DNA from: Apteryx mantelli
Lineage: Eukaryota > Chordata > Aves > Apterygiformes > Apterygidae
NCBI RefSeq assembly: GCF_036417845.1
Contig: NC_090020.1
Coordinates: forward strand, 43,880,425-43,944,424
DNA length: 64,000 nucleotides
Reading direction: 5' to 3'
Below are positions 40,702-50,100 of the stretch, one piece after another. The stretch's first letter is position 1. Every line of letters starts with the position of its first letter. Both the position numbers and the translations under genes were made by a program. The notes under the pieces were generated by a model. That model was not told the origin of the DNA, searched no databases, and saw only the letters and a program-made list of their open reading frames with translations.

Positions 40702-40854
40702 TACTGTGACTAGTGTGAGTGTGGATACCGGTACTGTGACTGGTGTGAGTGCGTATGACCTGGGAACCGAAAGGGGCACCCGTCGGCTGACAGAGCCGCC
40801 CACTGCGAAGGGACGGCAGTCCTAGCAGTTAAAGACTCGGGTGGTGTGAGTGCG
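40702..40854 (+). repeat. leader direct repeats TACTGTGACTRGTGTGAGTG, plus small hairpins
   Basis: A 20-nt sequence at 40702-40721 recurs at 40732-40751 with one difference (30-nt period). A 13-nt part, TGGTGTGAGTGCG, recurs exactly at 40842-40854. Between the second and third copies lie two small perfect hairpins: CGGCT-GACAG-AGCCG at 40784-40798 and GGAC-GGCA-GTCC at 40811-40822. The area is untranslated leader. Its function is unknown; packaging-signal structure is the natural guess. Confidence 0.6.
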
Positions 40855-40975
40855 GTTCCCAGAGAGAGAGAGTGAGAGAGAGAAAGAGTGTAATCATGCC
40901 AGCTGCAGGGGGTAATGAAAATTTAAATTCTGGTGTTGCTGAGAAAAAAAAAAAAAAAAGGGTATATTATAAGGA

Positions 40976-41006
40976 AGTGTGCTGCCTGATCAGCATAAGA
41001 TGCACT
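40976..41006 (+). ncRNA. leader hairpin 3, decayed copy next to the gag start
   Basis: AGTGTGC (40976-40982), a 17-nt loop with CTGATCAG, then ATGCACT (41000-41006). Four Watson-Crick and two G-U pairs remain, with one mismatch next to the loop. The loop sequence is almost identical to copy 2. It ends 15 nt before the gag ATG at 41022, so it could shape gag translation as well as dimerisation. It is preceded by an A16 tract at 40944-40959. Confidence 0.5.
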
Positions 41007-41021
41007 TTTCAGGAACTCAAT

Positions 41022-41708
41022 ATGGGAAATAAGTTCGGCATAGAAAAGGGGACGCCCTTAGCTGAAATTCTGCAAAACTAGAGTAAGATTGATGGTACCA
41101 AGAACCTAAGAGGAAAAAAAAGGGGGGGGGGGATTGATCCAACTATGTCAGGAGGATTGGCTGTTCCTGACAAAGGATGGTAACCCGGCAGAACGATGGC
41201 CACAGGGAACCTTTGATCATCAGGAGTTAACTTTCCTGCGTCACCATTTGCAGGATAGGTTCCCCGGACAAATGGATTATTGGTATGTATGGGACAGTTG
41301 GGCAAAGAAAAGTTTTCTCAGAGTATTGAAAGTAGTGCAGCTGCTAAAATGCTTGTGGAAACTGCTCCACCCTATGCGCTATCCTCTGTTTCAACTTCTC
41401 TATACCCCCCCTTGCCTTCCCCCTCTGCCTTTCAAGCCCCTTTGCACATCGTTCCTGTGCCAGGAGTGCCCCCGCCAGGTCCGGACGGGGCACCTCAGGT
41501 AGCTACAATGCGAATTTACCGACCCTGGGGGCCCCAAGATTTGATTGCATGGAGTCAACAAACTCCCAGGCTTAGGGAAGATCCAGAGAAAGTGTTATAA
41601 ATTGTAAGAGGAATACTGTGGGCGTATGATCCTGCCTGGGGGGGGGGTGTGTGTGCAAATGCTCCTTGAAGCCTTGTTCACTCCAGATGAAAAACACTCA
41701 ATTCTGGA
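41022..41708 (+). pseudogene. gag remnant: matrix and part of capsid
   Basis: The ATG at 41022 opens MGNKFG, a myristoylation-type start typical of retroviral matrix. Matrix-like sequence follows, including WPQGTFDHQEL, then a proline-rich linker near 41380-41500, then capsid beginning around RIYRPWGPQDLIAW and continuing to VQMLLEALFTPDE. Breaks: TAG at 41079-41081, a frame change in the A8G11 tract (41114-41132), another near 41290-41330, TAA at 41598-41600, and a frame change in a G-run near 41640. The capsid C-terminal half and the zinc-knuckle nucleocapsid are absent: after about 41708 the frame passes straight into reverse transcriptase. Gag would form the virion core; this copy cannot. 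Confidence 0.85.
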
Positions 41709-43040
41709 TGTAAACCATCCTTGGGCAGGAAAGGGGGGTGTTGTGGCTGAGACATCAGAACCAGAGTTAACTAATCTGCAAATTCCGACAGGTTTAGAAT
41801 CAGTTCCTGGAAAGTTATGGAGCTGTTCAGGAATTGATGTTGGACTATTGAAATCAGCTAGTCCAGTCTCAATCAAAACAAGGGGAGGATTACCTCCCGC
41901 GGTTAAACAATACCCTATCCCAAAGGAAGCAGAGAAGAGTATCCAAAAACAAAATGATCACTATCTAAAATTGGGTATCCTTAGAGTTTGTGAATCCCCA
42001 TACAACACCCCGATTCTGCCTGTTAAAAAGAATAGGCAGGATTCTAAATGGCAATCCAGAGTATCGGTTTGTACAAGACCTAAGAGTTGTAAACCAAAAT
42101 GTAATCGCTCCGCATCCAGTAGTTCCTGACCCATCAACTATATTACCACAGATGCCCCACTGGGCAACTTATTTTACCGTGATTGATTTAACGGCAGCCT
42201 TTTTTAGTATACCAGTAGCTGAGGACAGCCAAGATCTTTTTGCCTTCACTTGGAAGGGACAACAATTGACTTGGACTAGGCTACTACAGGGATTTACTGG
42301 GTCTCTGACTATTTTTTTTTTCTTTTTTTCACACATACTTAAAAATGATCTTGCAGATATCAAACTTCCAGGACATTCAGTGTTAATACAATATGTGGAT
42401 GATTTGTTATTAGCAAGTAAAGATTACGAGATATGTTTGAAAGACACTATTTCTCTATGTAACGCTCTTGCAGAGAAAGGGCATCGAGCATCTCCGTCCA
42501 AACTCCAGCTGTGTCAACAAGAGGTAAAATATTTGGGGCTTATCTTGAAGGAAAGACACAGATTAATTGATCCAGAACGGGTAAAGACAATTCTCAATAT
42601 ACCCCGTCCTATAACAAAAAAGCAATTTAGGGGATTTTTAGGAGCTGTAGGATTTTGTCAGCCATGGATTCCTGGGTTGGGAGAGCTTACCAAACCATTG
42701 GTCCAGGCAACAAAAATGGAGGAGACGGAGCCTTTGACCTGGACTCCAGAAAAAGAGAAAGCTTTTACATCTGTAAAAAGGGTGTTGGTCTCAGCCCCGG
42801 CTCTAGGACTACCAGATTATAGTAAGCCATTTGAATTATTTGTTCATGAACAACGGAGTAGCAAGTGGAGTATTCAGTCAAAAACTAGGTCCTCACCGTA
42901 GGCCAGTGGCCTCTTACTTCACCCAACTAGATGCGGTAATCAAAGGCACTCCAGGATGCATCAGAGCGATAGCAGCTACAGCAGCCCTTATTAGAAAAAC
43001 ACGACCTGTAGTTTTGGGTCACCCAATGACTGTGTATATG
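41709..43040 (+). pseudogene. pol remnant: reverse transcriptase with YVDD, protease missing
   Basis: The frame continues without a stop from capsid into the RT N-terminal region (for example PVSIK and YPIPKEAEKSI). It changes frame near 42020-42060, then covers fingers and palm: FVQDLRVVN, FTVIDLTAAFF, LTWTRLLQGF and the catalytic YVDD at 42392-42403. The gammaretrovirus-like YVDDLLLAS context supports class I. A poly-T tract at 42312-42329 makes a run of phenylalanines just after QGF. A further frame change falls near 42855, after which connection-domain sequence (FSQKLGPHRRPVASYF) runs to about 43040. No protease active site is found upstream. The catalytic core of RNase H is deleted at about 43040. 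Confidence 0.9.
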
Positions 43041-44158
43041 GCGCAGAAGAAGAAAGAGAATTGGAAAAAGTGGGAAGCAGTTCAAGATGAAAAAGAAATT
43101 TGGACTATCAGGGGTAAGCCCATCCTTTCCTTAAGGTATTTACTTTCTACGGATAGGTGATATCATGATCGTGGACATGGAGGAGCATCAACTGTCGCCT
43201 CATGTATTCTACAAACCTGGGCAGCTCCCGAGTGCATGTGGTTGCGAAATGCATAACAACAACCTGCCAAACTTGCCAAGAATTTAATGATACTTATCCA
43301 AAGATTAACAGAGGAGGCCGCCCAAGGGCTTATTTTCCATTCCAGCGTCTACAAATTGACTATGCTGACATGCCAGCAGCAGAAGGATTTAAACATCTCC
43401 TTGTGATAATTGATCAACTAAGTGGCTGGGTGGAAGCCTTTCCTACCTGCAAAGCAGATACGGCTGCAGTGATTAAAGCCTTGTTAAAAGAAATTGTCCC
43501 TAGGTATGGAGTCCCAGAAACTATAGATTCAGATAGGGGTTCTCACTTTTCAGCAGGAGTTTTAGGGAAATTATATCAAATGCTAGGAATTCATAGAGAA
43601 TTGTACACACCTTATCATCCCTTGTCTTGAGGACAAATTGAGAGAAAGAGCAGAACTATTAAAAACAAGTTAGCACGGGTATGTACACAGGCAAGACTCA
43701 AATGGCCTAACGCCTTAAACTTAGTGCTGTGGGAAATTAGAACAACCCCTAGACAACCAGTAGGATTATCCCCAGCAGAAGTCTTATTTGGGCATCAATT
43801 GGCTATACCAGGAACTTATATCCCGGCTAAGACCAGCCTGTTGGACGGAGATGAACGGCTAACCCAGTATGTTATAGGTATGCAAAAAAGGTTTGAAAAT
43901 CTTAAAAAATATGCTCAATGGTATCAGTCTACACCACCTGAAATACAAGTGCAAAATATACAACCTGGAGATAAAGTATTGGTAAAAGTATTCTCACGAA
44001 AAAGTAAATTGGAACCAAAATGGGAAGGACCCTACACTGTATTGTTAAGTTCTTATTACGCTGTTAAAATCCTAGGGAAAGAGAATTGGATTTTACCACT
44101 CACACGTGAAACGAATGGCAGACCAAGAAGTGAGTACAGCAGGTGTCACTACAGAGCA
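43041..44158 (+). pseudogene. pol remnant: integrase with complete DDE residues
   Basis: A short linker follows the RNase H deletion, with TGA at 43158-43160. The zinc-binding H...H (HDRGHGG) and, after a frame change near 43200-43250, the CQTC pair can be seen. The catalytic core has D in LQIDYAD (43358-43360), D in DSDRGSHF (43532-43534) and E in GQIERKS (43640-43642), with the usual 35-residue spacing between the second D and the E. A TGA at 43628-43630 lies four codons before that glutamate. The C-terminal domain (PGDKVLVKVF, PKWEGPYTVLL) is readable. No stop separates this frame from env: it runs on into the envelope signal peptide. Integrase would join viral DNA to the host chromosome; this copy is dead. 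Confidence 0.92.
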
Positions 44159-46055
44159 ATGAAGACAACCACGCATGCTCCGTGGATGTGCCTAATATTG
44201 TTTCTATACACAAGTTCCGGATGGATAAGTATACAATTAATAAGACGAGATAATTATGATATACAAAGTTATACTGAAAACAATACCAAAGGAAACCAAA
44301 TTTGGTTTAATTATTCAGGGATAGGAATGAATGAATTCAATTTAACCTTTTGTTGTATGTCAGCAAACTTACATGAAACAGTATTGACAGAAACTAAAAG
44401 CAAATGCTGTAAAAAACAGTGTAAAACTGACCAAAAGTGTTGTATATCAGTATCTGCCAAAGGAGAAATAGAAGCCTGGGTCTCCTGTGTTAGCTCAGAT
44501 CAATCAAAATTGACTCCCTCGGATCAATCCAGAATGACTCCCTTGAGTAAAGTGTCTCCCATAATAGTAAAGGCAGGACCATATGTAGTTAAAAATACGG
44601 GTCAACAACGAGTGTTATTTAATCCATCATGGTCTCTTAAATGAGTAGAACTGTTGATGCAAATTAATATCTCTACAATCAAACCGGCCTGTTCACCATT
44701 CCTAAGTACGTCCTATACAGGATGGTTAGCATGGCTACGTGGATGAACCCTCACCTCTCCAAGACGAACAAGGAGAGATGTAACCGGTATCATAGGAACA
44801 GGATTGGGAGTCTTAAATAGTATAGATACCGAGGTACTCGTAAATAAATTGAGCATAACAACAAGTGACTTAAACAAACTAGAACACCCATTACGGTCCT
44901 CCCTATTAGCATTGGGAACTAACCAATGGCTGTTGTCTGATGTATTGCCTCAGTGGGAAGGAATTAACGAAAGGGACCACCAATTGATTGTGGATGCACT
45001 TGGTGCGGTCCAAATTAATGTTTCTCTAGCTCTCAGTTGTATCCAAGCGCAACTGTGGATGCAATCTATGGTAGCAGCAATCATAAGGGAAGGTGAAGAG
45101 GGCACCTTACCCACTGAAATTCGAAAGGTAATTTGGGATAATGAAACTAAATTTGAAAAAGAATTCCAGTCCTGGTGGTACTTAGTCAATTTTACTTATA
45201 ACCCCATCGATAATAAGGCCACAGCTTTTGTCTTAACAATACGCAATGCTTCGGTATACACCATATACCCGATCATTGCACTGGGATTAAGCCACAATGG
45301 GACTATACTCTATCCAATAGAACATAGAGTATGGGCTCAACGAAACAGAAACAAATGGCAAACTGTTGATGTTAACGCATGTGTTGTATGAACAACAAGG
45401 ATTTATTTGTGAGAGTAATACCATCAAAGCTCAAGACATTTGTCTTGATATGGAACAAAATGTTTGTCATTTCGAAATACACCCTGATGAAACCCCTGAA
45501 ACTGTACTTGTATATATTGGAAAAGGGTGTGTCTGTATGAGAATTCTATGTAATCTTATATTCATAGATAACATTACTGTAGACACAAGTAATCATTCAA
45601 ATATTTGTGTTTGTAATTTTTCTAAAGTTATGGGCTGTGACTTTAATTATTCAGCTCCTGTTGTGTCTCATCAATTAATACAATCTAATTATACCTTAAG
45701 TCAAGATTTATTGCCTACCCCCATCGGAATGAACCTTACATTGGTACAGAAACTACTACAACATGATGACCTGTGTCAACTGTTAAAACGCATCCGAAAT
45801 AATGGACAAAAAACTCTAATCACCGTTCATCATGATACAGAAGAGATACTCCATATCTTGGAAAGAGTGAAGAAGAATGGAGAATATCATTGGTGGGAGA
45901 CTCTTCTGGGATGGTCACCAACTGCAACAGGGATCTATAATCACATGTTGCACCCAGTAATAGTTATGTTAAGTTTGACCATGTTATGCCTATTGCTTAC
46001 AACCATATTGTATATAAGATTATGGAGAGTGATAGTACGCCTCGAAAGTCTTTGA
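44159..46055 (+). pseudogene. env remnant: short surface subunit and very long transmembrane subunit
   Basis: The ATG at 44159 starts a basic-hydrophobic signal peptide (MKTTTHAPWMCLILFLY). The surface part is only about 200 codons, cysteine-rich (FCC, KCCKKQC, KCC), with a 24-bp tandem duplication at 44498-44545. TGA codons at 44642-44644 and 44744-44746 break it. A furin-type RTRR lies at 44765-44776, followed by a glycine-rich fusion-peptide-like IIGTGLGVL. The rest, about 425 codons, has many N-glycosylation sites, one frame change near 45385, a membrane segment around 45957-46025 and a short basic tail ending at TGA 46053-46055. I see no CX6CC motif of the usual gamma type. Envelope would mediate receptor binding and fusion; the breaks prevent that. 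A similar long envelope occurs, from memory, in other bird proviruses. Confidence 0.88.
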
Positions 46056-46090
46056 GAACTCTGCTTAACATATTAGCAGGGATGCTTAAT

Positions 46091-46106
46091 AAAAACAAAG
46101 GGAGGA
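46091..46106 (+). promoter_or_regulatory. polypurine tract
   Basis: AAAAACAAAGGGAGGA is almost all purine and ends one base (C) before the TG that opens the 3' LTR. This is the position and composition of the plus-strand primer of retroviral reverse transcription. Confidence 0.85.
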
Positions 46107-46438
46107 CTGTTAGAGAATATCGGACTGAAGCTGTCTAGAATTAATTGCTTAGCATAACTTGCTTAGCATTAGTAGCTAAATTTGCTGAAGCCTTAGGCCT
46201 CAGGCTGTGAACTTGCTGTGAACTTTTACTTAGATAAGTAAAAGGGGGCCCCAGAGCAGGTTCAAGCTGGAGGAATAAAGAAGTTACACGGACGGCAGGA
46301 GTAGCCAACCTTGAAGATAAGCAGCAGCCTGCCTAGAGACAATGGAGGGGCCCAGTGAAGAAGGGGAAGAACCAAGACCTAACTATTACTGTTGGTCCAA
46401 ACTATCGCTTAAGGGGTGGGGAATTTAGATTGTAAGGG

Positions 46439-46444
46439 TATAAT
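46439..46444 (+). promoter_or_regulatory. LTR TATA-like box (TATAAT)
   Basis: GGGTATAATTG lies about 330 bp into the LTR and about 80 bp upstream of the polyadenylation signal, the normal spacing for a retroviral promoter. Transcription would start near 46465-46475. Confidence 0.55.
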
Positions 46445-46518
46445 TGCCCAGGGATTTCTTTGTTCGGGGTCCCTCTTTGGAGGCACCCAGCTCGAGCTGT
46501 AATTACCGCACGTGTATC

Positions 46519-46524
46519 ATTAAA
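46519..46524 (+). terminator. LTR polyadenylation signal (ATTAAA)
   Basis: ATTAAA followed by a T-rich run and CTTCAG, downstream of the TATA-like box, fits a signal within R. An AATAAA at 46274-46279 lies in U3 upstream of the promoter, so it is less likely to serve the proviral transcript. Confidence 0.5.
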
Positions 46525-46621
46525 TTTTTTTTTTCTTCAGTCTGACTTCGAACTTCTGCCTCAGCAGGAACCTAGGGTCGGACCCTGTTATGGAGGCCAG
46601 CGAGCCTGATTTTCCATAACA

Positions 46622-46866
46622 CTTATGTCCCTAAACAGAAAAAACTAACTTGCCAAAGTCTACTACTAGTGTTGTAAGTAGTGCAAAATTCTAATTTACA
46701 GGGAACTTTATAATGAAGATGACAGTCTCCCCTAAGGCTCCAGAAATATAGATTAAAAAGGGCAAGGGAAAGACATGATCTAAAAGCTGAAAATAGTTGA
46801 AACAAACCCAGCAGCACTGGTTCACACTGGGACAGAACAGAAGATTAACAAATCTGTGCTATTGCT
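46622..46866. other. host flank of the provirus, no gene seen
   Basis: Ordinary AT-rich host DNA starts directly after the LTR with CTTATG. Because the 5' LTR is lost, this flank cannot be tested as a target-site duplication. Confidence 0.6.
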
Positions 46867-47120
46867 GGGGAGCAGCAGCGGAGCTGAGAGCGACGGGGAA
46901 CAGGCAGGGCCTCCCTGACGAGGGTGCAGGCCCACAGCCCATGAACAAAGAGAGCAGAGTGACACCGGGAAATGTTCCCTAGGGACAACCGAGGGGCCAG
47001 CACACCAGCCCCTAGCGAGGGGCTTGCTGACAGGTCTTTCCCACAGCCTAGCTGTTTTTCCAGCAGTCTGATCCAAGACTGCACCATGGCAGAGCTGACC
47101 TTCAACTTGGGCAGCTAAAT
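46867..47120 (-). repeat. GC-rich interspersed repeat, copy A, unknown family
   Basis: Its ends match the element at 53428-53772: GGGAGCAGCAGCG, CAGGCCCACAGCCC, AGAGCAGAG, and later CCATGGCAGAGCTGACC. The middle is shorter than in copy B. The minus strand is open for 117 codons (46822-47175) and reads LCHGA, AVGLHP and GGPA in the same frame as the matching residues of copy B. The strand is set by those shared frames and is tentative. I do not recognise the family. Confidence 0.55.
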
Positions 47121-50100
47121 GCTTAGGGTGTGTGGGAAAGTATTTGAGCCTGTTGGTGCACTGAGTACCTGGCAAATGCTGACTTTAAAAATGTTAAGGA
47201 CATGGAACTGATGTCAGGTTCCTGTGTGTATAAATAATGCAGTCTTGTGTTAACTAACACTTATGCAAATAATTGGTATAGTTACAAAACACAAACCTGC
47301 AGAGAAGTACTTAATCAAGAAGATGGAATTGTTTACTTCCCAGTAACTTTTAGCATGCTACGTGTAGAACAGAATTTATTCAGGCGTAGAAGGTGCGTTG
47401 TCTTGTAAACCTCTCGGCTGTGTTCAGCTGCCGCTTCCACAATTGCAAAACTAGATCAGCACAGTACCGAGTTGCTCAGTGATACCGATCTGATCTGCGT
47501 CTCGTGTGGTACGTGATTGCACTTCTGTAGAACTAGCCAAAGGATGCGCTAAAGAAAACAGACAAGGCGCAATCTTGTCCATCTTTCATCCGCCAACGTA
47601 AAATTACCATGAGGCCTGCTTATACAAAGTTGATCTTTCTGTGAGAATGTGACCTCCCAAAGTTGGTTTATACCAGAGCAGGGCCGTTCATCACACAGCA
47701 GTGACATCTTCCAATCCACCACTGGGAGCCTGAGAACTGGAGGCGCCGTGTTCATAGAAGCATGGTGTTAGCCCCCTTATTTTGCCAGGGATTGGTGCCA
47801 CTTTGATCATGTCTATATCCCTTCTGTTATGCCCGATATTTTACATGCATAGTTTACCCTTCCTTGAAAGAGGTAACAAAGAAGGTGCCCTTGTGAGATT
47901 GTAGCCTGTGTTTATAGTAAAGGTGGAAAATGAACTGCCTCTAGTTCATTAGCTCGCCTGAATTTTTCATTCATAACTCGTGGGCTTTTTTTTTTTTTTT
48001 TTCCTTCTCTGAATTAAGTGCGAGACTTCAAACTTTTTGTGATCCATTAATCTAAAAGGATGATTCAGGATGATGTCATGCAGGAAACCTAGAATCTAAT
48101 ACATCACATGTGGCACTTGTACAATGATGACTGCATCCCAAGAGTGTAAGAAATTGCCTTTATTTGAGCTATTCATGCATTTTATGTAGACATCCATACT
48201 ATAAACACAGTTCAGAGTGAGGTGGAAAGCCATGCTCATAAAGCAGGTAGCCTCCTGGCACAGGAGAAGCCCAGACCCAGAAAAGGCCGTTAATGTTCAT
48301 ACCCCGCAAGGAGTGGAGCAGGAAGTACCCTGAAACGATGTGTTCTTTTCTAGGGCTCCTGCATTTATATTTCAAAATCTAATTCTGAAAGTGTGCAAGC
48401 AAGTATAGGGAAAGATTTCAGAAGTGAGGATGGATTTTTTGAAAGTAAGGGTTTCAGGATTGAGGCAACATCTCTGCTTCTAGTATCTGGGAGGGTGATA
48501 AACAAGTCTAAAAAATGTTTTGGCTCAGACTAAAATACAAATGTTTTGTTTTACTCATCACCTTCTGTTTCTTCACTCACAAATAAAAGTGTGACCTTAA
48601 TTGCATTTAATATATTAAAAGATTGGATGGGGGAGAAATTTTTAGACTGAAATGGGGAAACTCCAGTGCTAATCTCCACAGAGGATGAATCTGTACCCCA
48701 GAGGGCATACCAAGGAGTTGTTTGTAGAGATGTATGATAAGGACCCAGATGCTGGGGGCTGTTTCTTGCTGAGCTGATGAAACCCAGCATGGGGATTGGT
48801 ATTGCCAAGTGCTAAGGACAAAAATCTCTCCATGAGGCATGAGCCTGGGCTTCACTGCACAAAGCAGAAGACTGAAAGGAACTCAATAGGCCTGCACAAA
48901 CCTTAAATCTTTGCACTCCTGCACTGATTTTCAATCATGAGTTTGCTGTTCTGTCAAATTCAGCATGCATAAGCTACTTCCATCTTGCACTGCTATAATG
49001 GTGCTGAAGTGCAGAGGCAGATCTGCTGGGGCATGTCAGGGCAGTTGGGAAATAGGAACAGAGATGAGACCAGCTTTATGTGTTAGTGAGAAGGAGGAAC
49101 AGAAGTAGATCTTTACTATCACAGTTACAAAGGAAATTGCTTTTGTGGAAAGTTCTCATAAGTTACTCAAACAATATCAAAACACTGCCTGCTCTCCTTG
49201 AATAAAGTGCAGAGCGCGTTATTCAAATGTGTCTGAGTGCCCTGCTTTTAACTTTCATGGAGGACTGCAGATCTGTGCATCACAAAAAAATGTTAACAGT
49301 CAAGTGAAAACCCCCTAGGCTAGGTCTGTCTTTCAGCTAATAGATATTTTTCACTCCCTTATTAACTGAGCCTCAGTGAATCTTCCTTCTTAAATCTGTT
49401 GCTCCTCTTTTTCCTCTTGGTAATGCTGAAAAGAGGAGATGCTACACCCTAGTAGCATAACCAAATTAGAGTCCTACTGATGTACTTCAGACTTCTGGCA
49501 CCTTCAGAACTGCATTATGTTTATTCATTTCTACCCACAGTTTTTATAATCAAATGTTCCCTTCTCCAACAATAAATGGTAAGAGCAGGAAAAATGTATT
49601 ACTATCTGTTGGAATTGGGGAAAGAGAGAGTGGAGACAAGCAGATAAGCATTGCCTGAATAAGTGGCTGTCGCAGGCATTTTCATCTCTTGAAAAATAAA
49701 AACAGTATTCTATTCTTGGTTTGCAACCATGTCAGATAATTGCTCTTCCCTTTTCTCATTCCCTATCTCCTTGGGAATTCTGTTCTCCAAAGGCAGTAGT
49801 AGCTTCTGCTTGAAATTTCTGGTGATGCAGGAGGGGAAAAGGTAGTGAGGAGCTCAGACAACTCATAGAAGCTGTATATATCGCTAGCACTGTGGAGAAA
49901 AGTGCTTTTGTTTTGTTTGTTTTTCTGCTGAGGAAGAAGTTTGGTGCTGACAGATTTAAAAGTTAAAGGATATGTCTTCAAGGAACAGATTTGCTAAAGA
50001 AGAAGTATCCTCCTGCTTTGCCAGTAGAAACCCATTCTTCGCTCTATGCTTCCAAGGTGTGCCATGAGACATCTTTTTGGCATATATCTCCCAGGGAGCC

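Larger units (their letters stand above)
40434..46621 (+). mobile_element. decayed class I (gammaretrovirus-like) endogenous provirus lacking its 5' LTR
   Basis: The plus strand runs through a leader with a possible primer-binding site, gag, pol with a YVDD reverse transcriptase and a DDE integrase, env with a furin-type site, a polypurine tract and a full 3' LTR with TG...CA ends. The RT and integrase motifs and the gene order place it in the class I (gamma/epsilon-like) group. The host boundary at the left is uncertain, between about 40400 and 40434, because no 5' LTR is present. On the right it ends at 46621. No target-site duplication can be checked. Two internal deletions and many stops and frame changes make it non-functional. 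The 3' LTR contains U3, R and U5, so this is not an RNA-templated processed copy. Confidence 0.93.
46108..46621 (+). repeat. 3' LTR (514 bp), U3-R-U5
   Basis: It begins TGTTA and ends TAACA, a perfect 5-bp terminal inverted repeat with TG/CA ends, and directly follows the polypurine tract. U3 carries tandem repeats (TTGCTTAGCAT at 46145 and 46159; GCTGTGAACTT at 46204 and 46215) and a perfect inverted repeat at 46223-46244. A TATA-like box lies at 46439-46444 and ATTAAA at 46519-46524, which puts R at roughly 46465-46545 and U5 after it. CACGTG, an E-box, is at 46509-46514. No second copy of this LTR occurs in the window, so insertion age cannot be estimated from LTR divergence. Confidence 0.9.

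Noticed and set aside
40393..40709. Open frames on both strands through the provirus leader
   Set aside because: They are produced by the tandem 31-bp repeats (31 is not a multiple of 3, so units are read in different frames) and lie in untranslated leader.
46274..46279. AATAAA as the proviral polyadenylation signal
   Set aside because: It lies in U3, upstream of the TATA-like box, so it would not be downstream of the start site in the LTR transcript; ATTAAA at 46519 fits better.
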